Notes: generated by a model not told the origin, from the sequence alone. A DNA stretch of 64,000 nucleotides from Pseudomonas sp. Irchel 3A7 (GCF_900187565.1 NZ_FYED01000002.1:305193-369192); one strand, 5' to 3'; positions 40,911 to 50,033 are shown, numbered from the stretch's first letter. Numbers and translations are program-made.

Positions 40911-41840
40911 ATGAATCTGAGCAAGGTCGACCTCAACCTTTTCATCGTCTTCGACGCGATCTACACCGAAGCCAACCTGACCCGCGCCGGGCAGATTGTC
41001 GGCATTACCCAACCCGCGGTGTCGAACGCACTGGCCCGCCTGCGCGAGACCTTCAACGATCCGCTGTTCGTCCGCACCGCCCAGGGCATGGTGCCCACGC
41101 CGATGGCGCAGAACATCATCGGCCCCGTGCGTAACGCCCTTTCGCTGTTGCGGGTATCGGTCCAGGAAAGCCGCATTTTCAACCCGCTGCAGGCGGTGAA
41201 GACGTACCGCATCAGCATGACCGACCTGACCGAAGCGGTGATCCTGCCGCCGCTGTTCCAGCGCCTGCGCCGCCTCGCACCGACGGTGATCATCGAAAGC
41301 TTCCTGTCCAAGCGCCGTGAGACCACCAAGGAGCTGGCGGCCGGTCGCCTCGATTTCGCCGTGGACGCACCGCTCAACACCGACCCGCAGGTGCGCCACG
41401 TCAAGTTGATGGAAGACCGCTACGTCTGTGCGATGCGCAAAGGGCACCCGCTGGCGGCCAAGGATAAATTCACCCTGGACGATTACCTGGGCCTGACCCA
41501 CATCCATATTTCCAGCCGTCGCAGCGGCCTGGGTCATGTCGACCTGGCCCTGGGCAAGATGGGCATCCAGCGCAAGATCGCCCTGCGCTCCCAGCATTAC
41601 CTGATGGCTTCACAAGTGTTGCAGCAGACCGATATGGTGATGACCGTCCCGGAACGCTTCGCCCGCCGTAACGACCTGCACGCCTTCAGCCTGCCGGTCA
41701 ACGATGTGCCGCCGGTGGAAACCCACCTCTACTGGCACGAAAGCACCGACCAGGACCCGGCCAACCGCTGGATGCGCGAACAGATGATCGAGCTGTGCCA
41801 GCAGGTGACGGCGCATGAGAAGAAGCTGGAGAAGGTATAA
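40911..41840 (+). CDS. LysR-family transcriptional regulator
   Basis: This 309-residue regulator has the N-terminal LysR helix-turn-helix (LTRAGQIVGITQPAVSNALARLRETFNDPLFVRTAQGMVPT) and a C-terminal periplasmic-binding-like effector domain. The divergent acyl-CoA dehydrogenase gene, 174 bases away, is the obvious candidate target. The HTH resembles the NodD/LeuO-like branch, but no effector can be assigned. Confidence 0.88.
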   Translation: MNLSKVDLNLFIVFDAIYTEANLTRAGQIVGITQPAVSNALARLRETFNDPLFVRTAQGMVPTPMAQNIIGPVRNALSLLRVSVQESRIFNPLQAVKTYRISMTDLTEAVILPPLFQRLRRLAPTVIIESFLSKRRETTKELAAGRLDFAVDAPLNTDPQVRHVKLMEDRYVCAMRKGHPLAAKDKFTLDDYLGLTHIHISSRRSGLGHVDLALGKMGIQRKIALRSQHYLMASQVLQQTDMVMTVPERFARRNDLHAFSLPVNDVPPVETHLYWHESTDQDPANRWMREQMIELCQQVTAHEKKLEKV

Positions 41841-41851
41841 GGCTTTACACC

Positions 41852-41963
41852 GCAGCGGACTCTTCGCGAGCCGGCTCGCTCCCACAGGGATCTCTGTTTT
41901 ACACAAATATTGTGTTCACTGAAGATCCGATGTGGGAGCGAGCCGGCTCGCGAAGAGTCCGCT
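41852..41963. repeat. REP doublet (REPIN) with unusually long arms
   Basis: The GCGAGCCGGCTCGCGAAG variant occurs as an inverted pair. The complementarity extends beyond the usual core (CAGCGGACTCTTCGCGAGCC on the left, complement on the right), suggesting a recent or well-preserved copy. It lies between the LysR gene and liuR. Confidence 0.88.
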
Positions 41964-41987
41964 GAGAACACTGAAAAACCCTGCCCC

Positions 41988-42017
41988 TTGACGTAAACGT
42001 CAACCTGCCATTAGCTT
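41988..42017 (+). promoter_or_regulatory. LiuR-type operator and promoter of liuR
   Basis: TTGACGTAAACGTCAA (41988-42003) is a near-perfect 16-base palindrome with TTGACG serving as a -35 box. TAGCTT (42012-42017) is a weak -10 at 18 bases. MerR-family factors bind palindromes placed in long spacers like this, so autoregulation by LiuR is likely. The sequence resembles the TTACGTTAACGTAA elements before liuA. Confidence 0.7.
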
Positions 42018-42045
42018 AGCGCCATGACCTTTTGCGAGCGCTTCC

Positions 42046-42447
42046 ATGAGCAGCCAGACCTACAGCATTTCCGACCTCGCCCGCGAGCTCGACATCACCA
42101 CCCGGGCCATTCGCTTCTATGAAGAGCAAGGCCTGCTCAGCCCCGAACGCCGTGGTCAGGAACGCATCTATTCGCCCCGTGACAAAGTCAGCCTGAAGCT
42201 GATCCTGAGGGGCAAGCGCATCGGTTTTTCCCTGGCCGAATGCCGCGAATTGATCGAACTCTATGACCCGTCCAGCGGTAACACCAAGCAATTGCACAGC
42301 ATGCTGGCCAAGATCAGCGAGCGTCGGGAACAGCTGGAACAGCAACTGCTGGACATCGAACAGATGAAACTGGAGCTTGATACCGCTGAAGAGCGCTGTG
42401 TGCAGGCGCTGGAGCAAACCCTCAAGAGCCAGGAGGCGATTCAATAG
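42046..42447 (+). CDS. liuR: MerR-family regulator of leucine/isovalerate degradation
   Basis: This 133-residue regulator has a MerR-type winged helix-turn-helix (YSISDLARELDITTRAIRFYEEQGLLSPERRGQERIYSPRD) and a long dimerisation helix (MLAKISERREQLEQQLLDIEQMKLEL). There is no metal-binding Cys motif. Sequence and neighbourhood match LiuR, which controls the liu genes in gamma- and beta-proteobacteria. Matching palindromes lie before its own start and before liuA. The inducer is thought to be a pathway intermediate, which the sequence cannot show. Confidence 0.88.
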   Translation: MSSQTYSISDLARELDITTRAIRFYEEQGLLSPERRGQERIYSPRDKVSLKLILRGKRIGFSLAECRELIELYDPSSGNTKQLHSMLAKISERREQLEQQLLDIEQMKLELDTAEERCVQALEQTLKSQEAIQ

Positions 42448-42462
42448 ATCAACACCTTCCCT

Positions 42463-42552
42463 TGTGGGAGCGGGCTTGCCCGCGATGAGGGCATGACATT
42501 CAACATTGATGCCGACTGACCCACCGCCATCGCGGGCAAGCCCACTCCCACA
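42463..42552. repeat. REP doublet (REPIN) between liuR and liuE, variant core
   Basis: Inverted copies carry the variant core GCGGGCTTGCCCGCGATG rather than GCGAGCCTGCTCGCGAAG. It fills most of the space between liuR and liuE, which otherwise look like one transcript. Confidence 0.87.
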
Positions 42553-42595
42553 GGGTTCTTCGAGCATTCAGAAAATTCAGCACAGGTCGAACCCC

Positions 42596-43495
42596 ATGTC
42601 CCTCCCAACCCATGTACGCCTTGTCGAAGTCGGTCCCCGCGACGGTCTGCAAAACGAAGCCCAACCCATCAGCGTCGCCGACAAGGTGCAACTGGTCGAC
42701 GCGCTCACGGCTGCGGGCCTGGGCTATATAGAAGTCGGCAGTTTCGTCTCGCCCAAATGGGTGCCGCAGATGGCGGGCTCCGCCGATGTCTTCGCGCAGA
42801 TCCAACGCAAGCCGGGCGTCACCTATGGCGCCCTCGCGCCCAACTTGCGCGGTTTTGAGGATGCCCTCGCCTGCGGGGTCAAGGAAGTGGCTGTGTTCGC
42901 AGCGGCTTCCGAAGCCTTTTCCCAGCGCAACATCAATTGCTCGATCAGCGAAAGCCTGGAGCGTTTCGTGCCGATCATGGACGCCGCGAAACAGCATGGC
43001 GTGACGGTGCGCGGTTACGTGTCCTGTGTGCTGGGCTGCCCCTATGAAGGTAACGTCGCCCCCGAGCAAGTCGCCCGGGTCGCCCGCGAGCTCTACGCCA
43101 TGGGCTGCTACGAAGTCTCGCTGGGCGACACCATCGGCACCGGCACCGCTGGCGCGACCCGCAGGATGTTCGAGGTGGTATCGGCCGATGTGCCGCGGGA
43201 AAAGCTGGCCGGGCATTTCCACGACACTTATGGCCAGGCCATGGCCAACATTTACGCCAGCCTGCTGGAAGGGATCTCGGTGTTCGACAGCTCCATCGCC
43301 GGGCTCGGAGGCTGCCCTTACGCCAAGGGCGCCAGCGGTAACGTCGCCACCGAAGACGTGGTTTACCTGCTCAACGGCCTCGGCATCGAAACGGGGATCG
43401 ACCTGGACGCGCTGATCCTGGCCGGCCAGCAAATTTGCTCCGTGCTGGGGCGACCGACGGGTTCGCGTGTGGCCAAGGCTCGTAGTGCGCAGTGA
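42596..43495 (+). CDS. liuE: Hydroxymethylglutaryl-CoA lyase
   Basis: This 299-residue TIM-barrel enzyme splits HMG-CoA into acetyl-CoA and acetoacetate, the last step of leucine degradation. Family signatures are EVGPRDGLQNE at the N-terminus and the GLGGCPYAKGASGNVATEDVVY block with the catalytic Cys near residue 240. The ATG at 42596 gives MSLPTHVRLVEVG, the usual beginning; the upstream extension translates the REP doublet. It is separated from the other liu structural genes by an sRNA and an acyl-CoA synthetase gene. Confidence 0.95.
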   Translation: MSLPTHVRLVEVGPRDGLQNEAQPISVADKVQLVDALTAAGLGYIEVGSFVSPKWVPQMAGSADVFAQIQRKPGVTYGALAPNLRGFEDALACGVKEVAVFAAASEAFSQRNINCSISESLERFVPIMDAAKQHGVTVRGYVSCVLGCPYEGNVAPEQVARVARELYAMGCYEVSLGDTIGTGTAGATRRMFEVVSADVPREKLAGHFHDTYGQAMANIYASLLEGISVFDSSIAGLGGCPYAKGASGNVATEDVVYLLNGLGIETGIDLDALILAGQQICSVLGRPTGSRVAKARSAQ

Positions 43496-43515
43496 GTGTG
43501 CGGGTTGTGTCCGGG

Positions 43516-43557
43516 TGTTACCGCCCACACTGAAAACGTGGGCGGGAACGAGTAACA
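43516..43557 (+). promoter_or_regulatory. TGTTAC / GTAACA inverted sites, candidate CbrB-binding region
   Basis: TGTTAC (43516-43521) and GTAACA (43552-43557) form an inverted pair 30 bases apart, about 85-125 bases upstream of the sigma-54 promoter. TGTTAC-type subsites are reported for CbrB at Crc-type sRNA promoters in Pseudomonas. A GC-rich hairpin (CGCCCAC / GTGGGCG, 43522-43544) sits between them and might also end the liuE transcript. Binding is inferred. Confidence 0.5.
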
Positions 43558-43638
43558 CGGAAACAAATTGTCAGGGATTCCCTGAGAGAAAAATCCTACA
43601 AAATATTAAGTCGTTGATTTAAAAGGATTTTTAAAAGT

Positions 43639-43654
43639 TGGCACGGCTTCTGCT
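43639..43654 (+). promoter_or_regulatory. Sigma-54 promoter of the CrcY-like sRNA
   Basis: TGGCACG-GCTT-CTGCT is almost an exact -24/-12 promoter. The GG/GC spacing is canonical, and transcription should begin about 12 bases beyond the GC, near 43665. No open reading frame of note follows, which fits an RNA product. Confidence 0.87.
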
Positions 43655-43665
43655 ATCTCTATGGC

Positions 43666-44042
43666 ATAACAAGAACAAAAAAAGCAGCAAAGCTAATAAA
43701 AATAAGACGTAACGACTCTGACATAACAAAAACAACACGGCAGAGACGCAGCTAACAGATTTTTTTGGAGAAGGTGTGCTTTTCAGGGTGCTTTTCGGAG
43801 TAACCCGCAACCGGGCAGAGAACAATAAAACTACCTTCAGGTAGCTCCCGAACTGGTTGGATCGCTCAGCGAAAAAGTAGATCAGCGCTCAAAAAAATAC
43901 GTTTGCTCTTGATCCCGGATGGGGATCGCCAAAAACAGCGGTAAAGGGCAACGGTTGCCAAAAACAAAAACAGACCGCCCCTCAATAATAAAAAAAGAGC
44001 ACACGCAACGAAAATTAAAGGGGAGCTTCGGCTCCCCTTTGT
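43666..44042 (+). ncRNA. crcY: Crc-type regulatory sRNA (CrcY-like)
   Basis: The transcript is about 377 nt, reading from a strong sigma-54 promoter to a GGGGAGC-TTCG-GCTCCCC hairpin (44017-44040). It contains at least six A-rich, CA-type Hfq motifs, for example AACAAGAACAAAAAAA (about 43668), AATAAAAATAAGA (43695), AACAAAAACAACAC (43725), AACAATAAAA (43821), AAAAACAAAAACAG (about 43958) and AATAATAAAAAAAG (43984). This matches the CrcZ/CrcY/CrcX RNAs that sequester Hfq-Crc and relieve carbon catabolite repression under CbrAB control. From memory, P. putida crcY lies next to the hydroxymethylglutaryl-CoA lyase gene, as here. The ends are estimated. Confidence 0.85.
44017..44040 (+). terminator. 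terminator of the Crc-type sRNA
   Basis: AAAGGGGAGC and GCTCCCCTTT form a perfect ten-pair stem with a TTCG tetraloop. The U-tract is only three bases (part of the stem) and is followed by GTGC. Confidence 0.82.
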
Positions 44043-44074
44043 GCTGTCTGCGATTTGGTTTTTTACCACCGCCC

Positions 44075-44164
44075 CGTGGGAGCGAGCCTGCTCGCGAAAG
44101 CGGTGGTTCAGTCGACATCCATATTGAATGTGCTATCGCCTTGGCGAGCAGGCTCGCTCCCACA
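44075..44164. repeat. REP doublet (REPIN) between crcY and the acyl-CoA synthetase gene
   Basis: Inverted GCGAGCCTGCTCGCGAAA copies, the right-hand one with TTGGCGAGCAGG in place of TTCGCGAGCAGG. It lies between convergent transcripts. Confidence 0.88.
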
Positions 44165-44175
44165 AGAGGAATGAG

Positions 44176-45873
44176 TCAGGCATTGTTGATGCGCAACTCC
44201 TCGATACTGATCTCGCGCATCCTGAATTTCTGGATCTTGCCGGTCACGGTCATCGGGAATTCTTCCACGAACTTGAAGTAACGCGGCGTCTTGAAGTGTG
44301 CGATACGCTCCTTGCACCAGGCTTGCAGCTCTTGCTCGGTGGCGCTGTGGCCGGGGTGGAACTTGATCCAGGCAACGATCTCTTCGCCGTAGCGCGAGCA
44401 AGGAATGCCGATCACCTGCACGTCAGCCACGGCCGGGTGGGTAAAGAAGAATTCCTCCAGCTCCCGCGGATAGATATTCTCACCACCGCGAATGATCATG
44501 TCCTTGTTGCGACCGGCAATGCACACGTAGCCCTCGTCGTTCATGCTCGCCAGGTCGCCGGTGTGCATCCACCCGGCCTGATCGATCGCTTCGGCGGTGC
44601 CTTGCGGGTTGTTCCAGTAGCCGAGCATCACGCTATAGCCCCGGGTGCACAGTTCGCCGATGGTGCCGCGTGGTACCGGATTGCCCGCCTCGTCGATGAT
44701 CTTGCTTTCGAGCTGCGGCTGAGTACGGCCGACGGTGGTAACACGCAGTTCAAGATCGTCCATTGGGCCGGTCTGTAACGACACCGGACTGGTTTCCGTC
44801 ATGCCATAGGCAATCTGCACTTCGATCATGTGCATTTCGTTGATGACCCGGCGCATCACTTCGATCGGGCACGTCGCCCCGGCCATGATCCCGGTGCGCA
44901 GGCTCGACAGGTCGAACTCGGCGCGTTGCGGTTGATCGAGCATGGCGATGAACATGGTCGGCACACCGTAAAGCGCGGTGGCTTTTTCCTGGGCGACAGT
45001 GCTCAGGGTCAACAGTGGATCGAAAGCATCGTTGGGGTAAATCATCGTGCTGCCGTGGGTGATGCAACCCAGATTGCCCATGACCATGCCGAAGCAGTGA
45101 TACAACGGCACCGGAATCACCAGGCGATCGGCGACCGTCAGGCCGAGGCTTTCACCGACCATGTAACCGTTGTTGAGAATGTTGTAGTGACTGAGGGTCG
45201 CGCCCTTGGGGAAGCCGGTGGTACCGGAGGTGTACTGGATGTTCACCGCCTGGTCGAAATGCAGGCTGCCCTGGCGCTCGTGCAATTGTTCGTCCGACAC
45301 GCCGCCGGCCAGATCGTCCAGTTGCGACCACGGCAAGAACCCGCTTGGCGGTTGCGCATCCAGGCTGATGACGCCCCGCAACTCGGGCAAGCGTTCGCTC
45401 TGTAGCTTGCCGATGGACTGCTCCGCCAGTTCCGGCACCAGGCCTTGCAACATGGCGTGATAGTTGGAGGTCTTGAAGGCCCCGGCACACACCAGCCATT
45501 GGCAACCGGATTGCTTCAACACGTATTCGAGTTCGGAACTGCGGTAGGCCGGGTTGATGTTGACCAGGATCACGCCGATCTTCGCGGTGGCGATCTGGGT
45601 GATGCACCATTGAGCGCAGTTCGGCGCCCAAATACCCAGACGATCACCGGTCTGCAGGCCCAGCGCCAGCAGTGCCTTGGCGTGCAGGTCGGCAGCCTCC
45701 GCCAATTGCCGCCAGGTGTATCGCAGCTGCTGATGGCGCACGACCAGCGCTTCCCCGTTCGGGTACTTTGCCACCGTGTTGTCGAACGCCTGGCCGATGG
45801 TCATCGCCAGCAAGGCTTTGTCCTGGGAACCACGGGTGTAACTACGCTGCGGATTTGCACTGGGTTGATCCAT
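44176..45873 (-). CDS. AMP-binding acyl-CoA synthetase
   Basis: This 565-residue adenylate-forming enzyme activates a carboxylic acid to its CoA thioester. The AMP-binding P-loop is [16 protein letters not shown] (about 215-230). Other motifs are YGMTETSPV and the C-terminal hinge [28 protein letters not shown], followed by the catalytic Lys in TVTGKIQKF. Its place among the liu genes suggests a short or branched acid such as isovalerate or a related compound, but fatty acids are equally possible from sequence. It is divergent from liuA and shares the region with LiuR-type palindromes. Confidence 0.88.
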   Translation of the reverse strand: MDQPSANPQRSYTRGSQDKALLAMTIGQAFDNTVAKYPNGEALVVRHQQLRYTWRQLAEAADLHAKALLALGLQTGDRLGIWAPNCAQWCITQIATAKIGVILVNINPAYRSSELEYVLKQSGCQWLVCAGAFKTSNYHAMLQGLVPELAEQSIGKLQSERLPELRGVISLDAQPPSGFLPWSQLDDLAGGVSDEQLHERQGSLHFDQAVNIQYTSGTTGFPKGATLSHYNILNNGYMVGESLGLTVADRLVIPVPLYHCFGMVMGNLGCITHGSTMIYPNDAFDPLLTLSTVAQEKATALYGVPTMFIAMLDQPQRAEFDLSSLRTGIMAGATCPIEVMRRVINEMHMIEVQIAYGMTETSPVSLQTGPMDDLELRVTTVGRTQPQLESKIIDEAGNPVPRGTIGELCTRGYSVMLGYWNNPQGTAEAIDQAGWMHTGDLASMNDEGYVCIAGRNKDMIIRGGENIYPRELEEFFFTHPAVADVQVIGIPCSRYGEEIVAWIKFHPGHSATEQELQAWCKERIAHFKTPRYFKFVEEFPMTVTGKIQKFRMREISIEELRINNA

Positions 45874-45918
45874 GACGACCCCTATTGTCTTTATTAACGG
45901 GCTATTCGCGGACGACCA

Positions 45919-46079
45919 TTGTGGGAGTGACTGTGGCGAGGGGATTTATCCCCGTTGGGGCGCGAAGCGACCCTAAATCAATGATTGCGTTTTTTCAGAT
46001 ACACCGCATTCACTGGTTTTACGACTGCTTCGCAGTCGAACGGGGATAAATCCCCTCGCCACAGCTCGCTCCCACAGGG
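45919..46079. repeat. nested repeat: second-family REP doublet inside a split GCGAGC-type element
   Basis: The inner doublet GTGGCGAGGGGATTTATCCC and its inverted partner (45933-46064) has inner arms GCGAAGCGAC / GCTTCGCAGTCG. It is flanked immediately by TGTGGGAGTGA on the left and GCTCGCTCCCACAGGG on the right. Those outer pieces are the ends of the common GGGAGCGAGC-type REP element, as if one element inserted into another. Confidence 0.78.
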
Positions 46080-46122
46080 TTGGTTCGCGTTCTATCTTGA
46101 ACTGCCTCTACTCTCGCTCAAG

Positions 46123-46180
46123 TTGACGTTAACGTAAAGGGTGATTGACAGCCTTTCGTCACAGGCTTACGTTAACGTAA
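46123..46180 (+). promoter_or_regulatory. Two LiuR-type operators and promoter of liuA
   Basis: TTGACGTTAACGTAAA (46123-46138) and the perfect palindrome TTACGTTAACGTAA (46167-46180) closely resemble the site before liuR. Between them TTGACA (46145-46150) and TACGTT (46168-46173, 17-base spacer) form a possible promoter whose -10 overlaps the second palindrome. The liuA ATG lies 57 bases further on. Confidence 0.8.
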
Positions 46181-46236
46181 AGGTGAGAGCCGAATCATTG
46201 CCCTCCCCACCCTACAAAAAAGCCAAAAGGTGCCCC

Positions 46237-47400
46237 ATGAGCTACCCATCCCTGAATTTTGCCCTCGGTGAAACCATCGACATGCTGCGCGATCAGGTTC
46301 AGTCCTTCGTCGCCAAAGAGATCGCCCCTCGCGCCGCTCAGATCGACACCGACAACCTGTTCCCCGCCGACCTGTGGCGCAAATTCGGCGACATGGGCCT
46401 GCTGGGCATCACTGTTCCGGAAGAATACGGCGGCGCCGGCCTGGGTTATCTGGCCCACGTGGTGGTGATGGAAGAAATCAGCCGTGGCTCGGCCTCGGTT
46501 GCCCTGTCCTATGGCGCGCACTCCAACCTCTGCGTCAACCAGATCAACCGCAACGGCACCCACGAACAGAAATCCAAATACCTGCCGAAGCTGATCAGCG
46601 GCGAGCACATCGGTGCCCTGGCCATGAGCGAACCGAACGCCGGTTCCGACGTGGTATCGATGAAACTGCGCGCGGACAAGCGCGGCGACAAATATGTTCT
46701 CAACGGCAGCAAGACCTGGATCACCAACGGTCCGGACGCCAACACCTATGTGATCTATGCCAAGACCGACCTGGAAAAGGGTCCTCACGGCATCACCGCC
46801 TTCATTGTCGAGCGCGACTGGAAAGGCTTCAGCCGCAGCAACAAGTTCGACAAGCTCGGCATGCGCGGTTCGAACACTTGCGAACTGTTCTTCGATGACG
46901 TCGAAGTGCCGGAAGAAAACATCCTCGGCGTGCTCAACGGTGGCGTGAAGGTGCTGATGAGCGGCCTCGACTACGAGCGCGTCGTACTCTCGGGCGGCCC
47001 GACCGGGATCATGCAAGCCTGCATGGACCTGATCGTGCCCTACATCCACGACCGCAAGCAGTTCGGCCAAAGCATCGGCGAGTTCCAGCTGATCCAGGGC
47101 AAGGTTGCCGACATGTACACCCAGCTCAACGCCAGCCGCGCCTACCTGTACGCGGTGGCCCAGGCCTGCGAGCGCAACGAAACCGCACGCAAGGACGCCG
47201 CCGGCGTGATCCTCTACAGCGCCGAACGCGCCACGCAAATGGCCCTCGACGCGATCCAGATTCTCGGTGGCAACGGCTACATCAACGAATTCCCGGCCGG
47301 TCGTCTGCTGCGTGACGCCAAGCTGTACGAAATCGGCGCTGGCACCAGTGAGATCCGTCGCATGCTGATCGGTCGTGAACTGTTTAACGAGACGAAATGA
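46237..47400 (+). CDS. liuA: Isovaleryl-CoA dehydrogenase
   Basis: This 387-residue FAD acyl-CoA dehydrogenase converts isovaleryl-CoA to 3-methylcrotonyl-CoA in leucine degradation. The diagnostic catalytic Glu of isovaleryl-CoA dehydrogenases is at position 247 in [16 protein letters not shown], unlike other acyl-CoA dehydrogenases where it is near the C-terminus. [37 protein letters not shown] and [43 protein letters not shown] are conserved. The ATG at 46237 follows AAAAGG. It is the first gene of the liuABCD operon. Confidence 0.95.
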   Translation: MSYPSLNFALGETIDMLRDQVQSFVAKEIAPRAAQIDTDNLFPADLWRKFGDMGLLGITVPEEYGGAGLGYLAHVVVMEEISRGSASVALSYGAHSNLCVNQINRNGTHEQKSKYLPKLISGEHIGALAMSEPNAGSDVVSMKLRADKRGDKYVLNGSKTWITNGPDANTYVIYAKTDLEKGPHGITAFIVERDWKGFSRSNKFDKLGMRGSNTCELFFDDVEVPEENILGVLNGGVKVLMSGLDYERVVLSGGPTGIMQACMDLIVPYIHDRKQFGQSIGEFQLIQGKVADMYTQLNASRAYLYAVAQACERNETARKDAAGVILYSAERATQMALDAIQILGGNGYINEFPAGRLLRDAKLYEIGAGTSEIRRMLIGRELFNETK

Positions 47401-47407
47401 ATTTCGT

Positions 47408-47482
47408 CAGCTGCAAGCCACAAGCTTCAAGCGACAAGCAGAAGCTTTCCTCTTGCAGCTTGAAGCTTGCCGCTTACAGCTG
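47408..47482. repeat. large imperfect hairpin between liuA and liuB
   Basis: CAGCTGCAAGCCACAAGCTT... (47408-47438) matches the inverse of 47452-47482 in 26 of 31 positions, with a 13-base loop. It is rich in AAGCTT/GCAAG words and unlike the GCGAGC-type REPs. As RNA it would make a long stem just before the liuB ribosome-binding site. Confidence 0.78.
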
Positions 47483-47497
47483 CTTACGGAGTAAGCC

Positions 47498-49102
47498 ATG
47501 ATTTTGCATACCCAGCTCAACCCCCGTTCAGCGGAGTTCGCCGCCAACAGCGCGGCGATGCTCAAACAGGTCGACGCGCTGCACACCCTGCTTGCCCAAG
47601 TGGCGCAAGGTGGCGGCCCGAAGGCCCAGGAACGCCATACTTCGCGGGGCAAACTGCTGCCCCGTGAACGCATCAATCGCCTGCTGGATCCGGGCTCGCC
47701 GTTTCTGGAGATCAGCCAACTGGCGGCCTATGAGGTGTACGGCGAAGACGTTCCAGCCGCTGGCGTGATTGCCGGGATTGGCCGCGTGGAAGGCGTCGAA
47801 TGCATGATCGTCGCCAACGACGCCACGGTTAAAGGTGGCTCGTACTACCCGCTGACCGTGAAAAAACACCTGCGCGCCCAGACCATCGCCCAGCAGAACC
47901 GTTTGCCGTGCATCTATCTGGTGGACTCCGGTGGCGCCAACCTGCCGCGTCAGGATGAAGTGTTCCCGGACCGCGAGCACTTCGGCCGGATCTTCTTCAA
48001 CCAGGCCAACATGAGCGCCATGGGCATTCCGCAGATTGCCGTGGTGATGGGCTCCTGTACCGCTGGCGGCGCCTATGTGCCGGCGATGGCCGACGAAGCG
48101 ATCATGGTTCGCGAGCAAGCGACGATTTTCCTCGCCGGTCCGCCGCTGGTAAAAGCCGCGACCGGTGAAGTGGTCAGCGCCGAAGACCTGGGCGGGGCCG
48201 ATGTGCATTGCAAGATTTCCGGGGTGGCCGACCATTACGCCGAAAGCGATGAGCATGCGCTGGCCATCGCCCGCCGCAGTGTCGCCAACCTCAACTGGCG
48301 CAAACTCGGCGAAGTGCAGCAACGCACGCCCATCGCCCCGCTCTACAGCAGCGACGAGTTGTACGGCGTGGTGTCGGCCGATGCCAAGCAGCCGTTCGAC
48401 GTACGCGAAGTGATTGCGCGGCTGGTCGATGGCTCGGTGTTCGATGAGTTCAAGGCCTTGTTCGGGACGACGCTGGTGTGCGGTTTTGCCTACCTGCACG
48501 GTTACCCGATCGCGATCCTGGCCAACAACGGCATCCTCTTCGCCGAAGCGGCGCAAAAAGGCGCGCACTTCATCGAGCTGGCCTGCCAGCGCGGCATCCC
48601 GTTGCTGTTCCTGCAAAACATCACCGGCTTCATGGTCGGGCAGAAATACGAAGCCGGCGGCATTGCCAAGCACGGTGCAAAACTGGTGACCGCCGTGGCG
48701 TGCGCCAAGGTGCCGAAATTCACCGTGATCATCGGCGGCAGTTTCGGTGCCGGCAACTACGGCATGTGCGGTCGGGCCTACGACCCGCGCTTCCTCTGGA
48801 TGTGGCCGAATGCGCGCATCGGCGTGATGGGTGCCGAACAGGCCGCCGGCGTACTGGTGCAGGTCAAGCGCGAACAGGCCGAGCGCGGTGGTCATGGTTT
48901 CAGCGCCGAACAGGAAGCCGAGATCAAGCAACCGATCCTCGACCAGTACGAAGAACAGGGCCACCCCTACTATTCCAGCGCTCGCTTGTGGGACGACGGC
49001 GTCATTGACCCGGCACAAACCCGTGATGTCCTGGGCCTGGCCTTGTCGGCATCGCTGAATGCGCCAATCGAACCGAGCCGCTTCGGCGTGTTCCGGATGT
49101 GA
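47498..49102 (+). CDS. liuB: Methylcrotonyl-CoA carboxylase, carboxyltransferase (beta) subunit
   Basis: This 534-residue crotonase-fold carboxyltransferase moves CO2 from biotin to 3-methylcrotonyl-CoA, giving 3-methylglutaconyl-CoA. Conserved stretches are [80 protein letters not shown] and the [38 protein letters not shown] block that forms the acyl-CoA site. It works with the biotin-carrying subunit LiuD encoded two genes later. Confidence 0.95.
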   Translation: MILHTQLNPRSAEFAANSAAMLKQVDALHTLLAQVAQGGGPKAQERHTSRGKLLPRERINRLLDPGSPFLEISQLAAYEVYGEDVPAAGVIAGIGRVEGVECMIVANDATVKGGSYYPLTVKKHLRAQTIAQQNRLPCIYLVDSGGANLPRQDEVFPDREHFGRIFFNQANMSAMGIPQIAVVMGSCTAGGAYVPAMADEAIMVREQATIFLAGPPLVKAATGEVVSAEDLGGADVHCKISGVADHYAESDEHALAIARRSVANLNWRKLGEVQQRTPIAPLYSSDELYGVVSADAKQPFDVREVIARLVDGSVFDEFKALFGTTLVCGFAYLHGYPIAILANNGILFAEAAQKGAHFIELACQRGIPLLFLQNITGFMVGQKYEAGGIAKHGAKLVTAVACAKVPKFTVIIGGSFGAGNYGMCGRAYDPRFLWMWPNARIGVMGAEQAAGVLVQVKREQAERGGHGFSAEQEAEIKQPILDQYEEQGHPYYSSARLWDDGVIDPAQTRDVLGLALSASLNAPIEPSRFGVFRM

Positions 49103-49107
49103 TTTTT

Positions 49108-49196
49108 TGTGGGAGCGAGCCTGCTCGCGAAGGCTTCACCGCGGTTCATCTACAGTACCGCGTGATCGTTCTTCGCGAGCAGGCTCGCTCCCACAA
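49108..49196. repeat. REP doublet (REPIN) inside the liu operon
   Basis: Inverted GCGAGCCTGCTCGCGAAG copies fill the space between liuB and liuC. It lies within a single likely transcript, so it may affect mRNA stability or processing between the genes. Confidence 0.9.
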
Positions 49197-49217
49197 GGAC
49201 CGTGGAGAACGGAAGAA

Positions 49218-50033
49218 ATGAGCGACTTCAACACCCTCGAACTGCTGACCGACCCACGGGGTTTTGCGACCCTGTGGCTCAGCCGCGAAGAAAAGAACAA
49301 CGCGTTCAACGCCGAAATGATCCGCGAACTGATCCTTGCCCTGGACCAGGTGTCGAGCGATGCCGGCCTGCGCTTTCTGCTGGTGCGTGGCCGCGGCAAG
49401 CATTTCAGCGCCGGCGCCGACCTGGCGTGGATGCAGCAATCGGCCGAACTCGATTACCACACCAACCTCGACGACGCCCGGGAACTGGCGGAGTTGATGT
49501 ACAACCTGGCCAAACTGAAAGTCCCGACCCTGGCGGTGGTGCAGGGTGCGGCCTTTGGCGGGGCGCTGGGCCTGATCAGCTGCTGCGACATGGCCATCGG
49601 CGCCGATGATGCGCAGTTCTGCCTGTCGGAAGTGCGCATCGGCCTGGCACCGGCGGTGATCAGCCCGTTCGTGGTGCAAGCCATCGGCGAGCGCGCCACC
49701 CGGCGCTATGCCTTGACCGCCGAGCGCTTCGGCGGGCAACGGGCACGGGAACTGGGCTTGTTATCGGAGAGCTATCCGGCCCACGAGCTGGAACAGAAAA
49801 TCGAGCAGTGGATCGACAATCTGCTGCTCAACAGCCCGGCAGCCATGCGCGCCAGCAAAGACTTGCTGCGTGAAGTCGGCGACGGTTCGCTGAATCCGGC
49901 GCTACGTCGCTACACCGAAAACGCCATCGCCCGCATCCGCGTCAGCCCTGAAGGTCAGGAAGGCCTGCGCGCCTTTCTGCAAAAACGTCCGCCGAGCTGG
50001 CAAGCCGAAATCACCCCCAAGGAGCCGCATTGA
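49218..50033 (+). CDS. liuC: Methylglutaconyl-CoA hydratase
   Basis: This 271-residue enoyl-CoA hydratase/isomerase-family protein hydrates 3-methylglutaconyl-CoA to HMG-CoA. The oxyanion-hole element GKHFSAGADLAWMQQ and the VQGAAFGGALGLISCCDMAIGADDAQFCLSEVRIGLAPAVISPFV block are typical. The ATG at 49218, after GGAAGAA, is used because the upstream open frame only translates the REP doublet. Its stop overlaps the liuD ATG (TGATG), implying coupled translation. Confidence 0.94.
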   Translation: MSDFNTLELLTDPRGFATLWLSREEKNNAFNAEMIRELILALDQVSSDAGLRFLLVRGRGKHFSAGADLAWMQQSAELDYHTNLDDARELAELMYNLAKLKVPTLAVVQGAAFGGALGLISCCDMAIGADDAQFCLSEVRIGLAPAVISPFVVQAIGERATRRYALTAERFGGQRARELGLLSESYPAHELEQKIEQWIDNLLLNSPAAMRASKDLLREVGDGSLNPALRRYTENAIARIRVSPEGQEGLRAFLQKRPPSWQAEITPKEPH

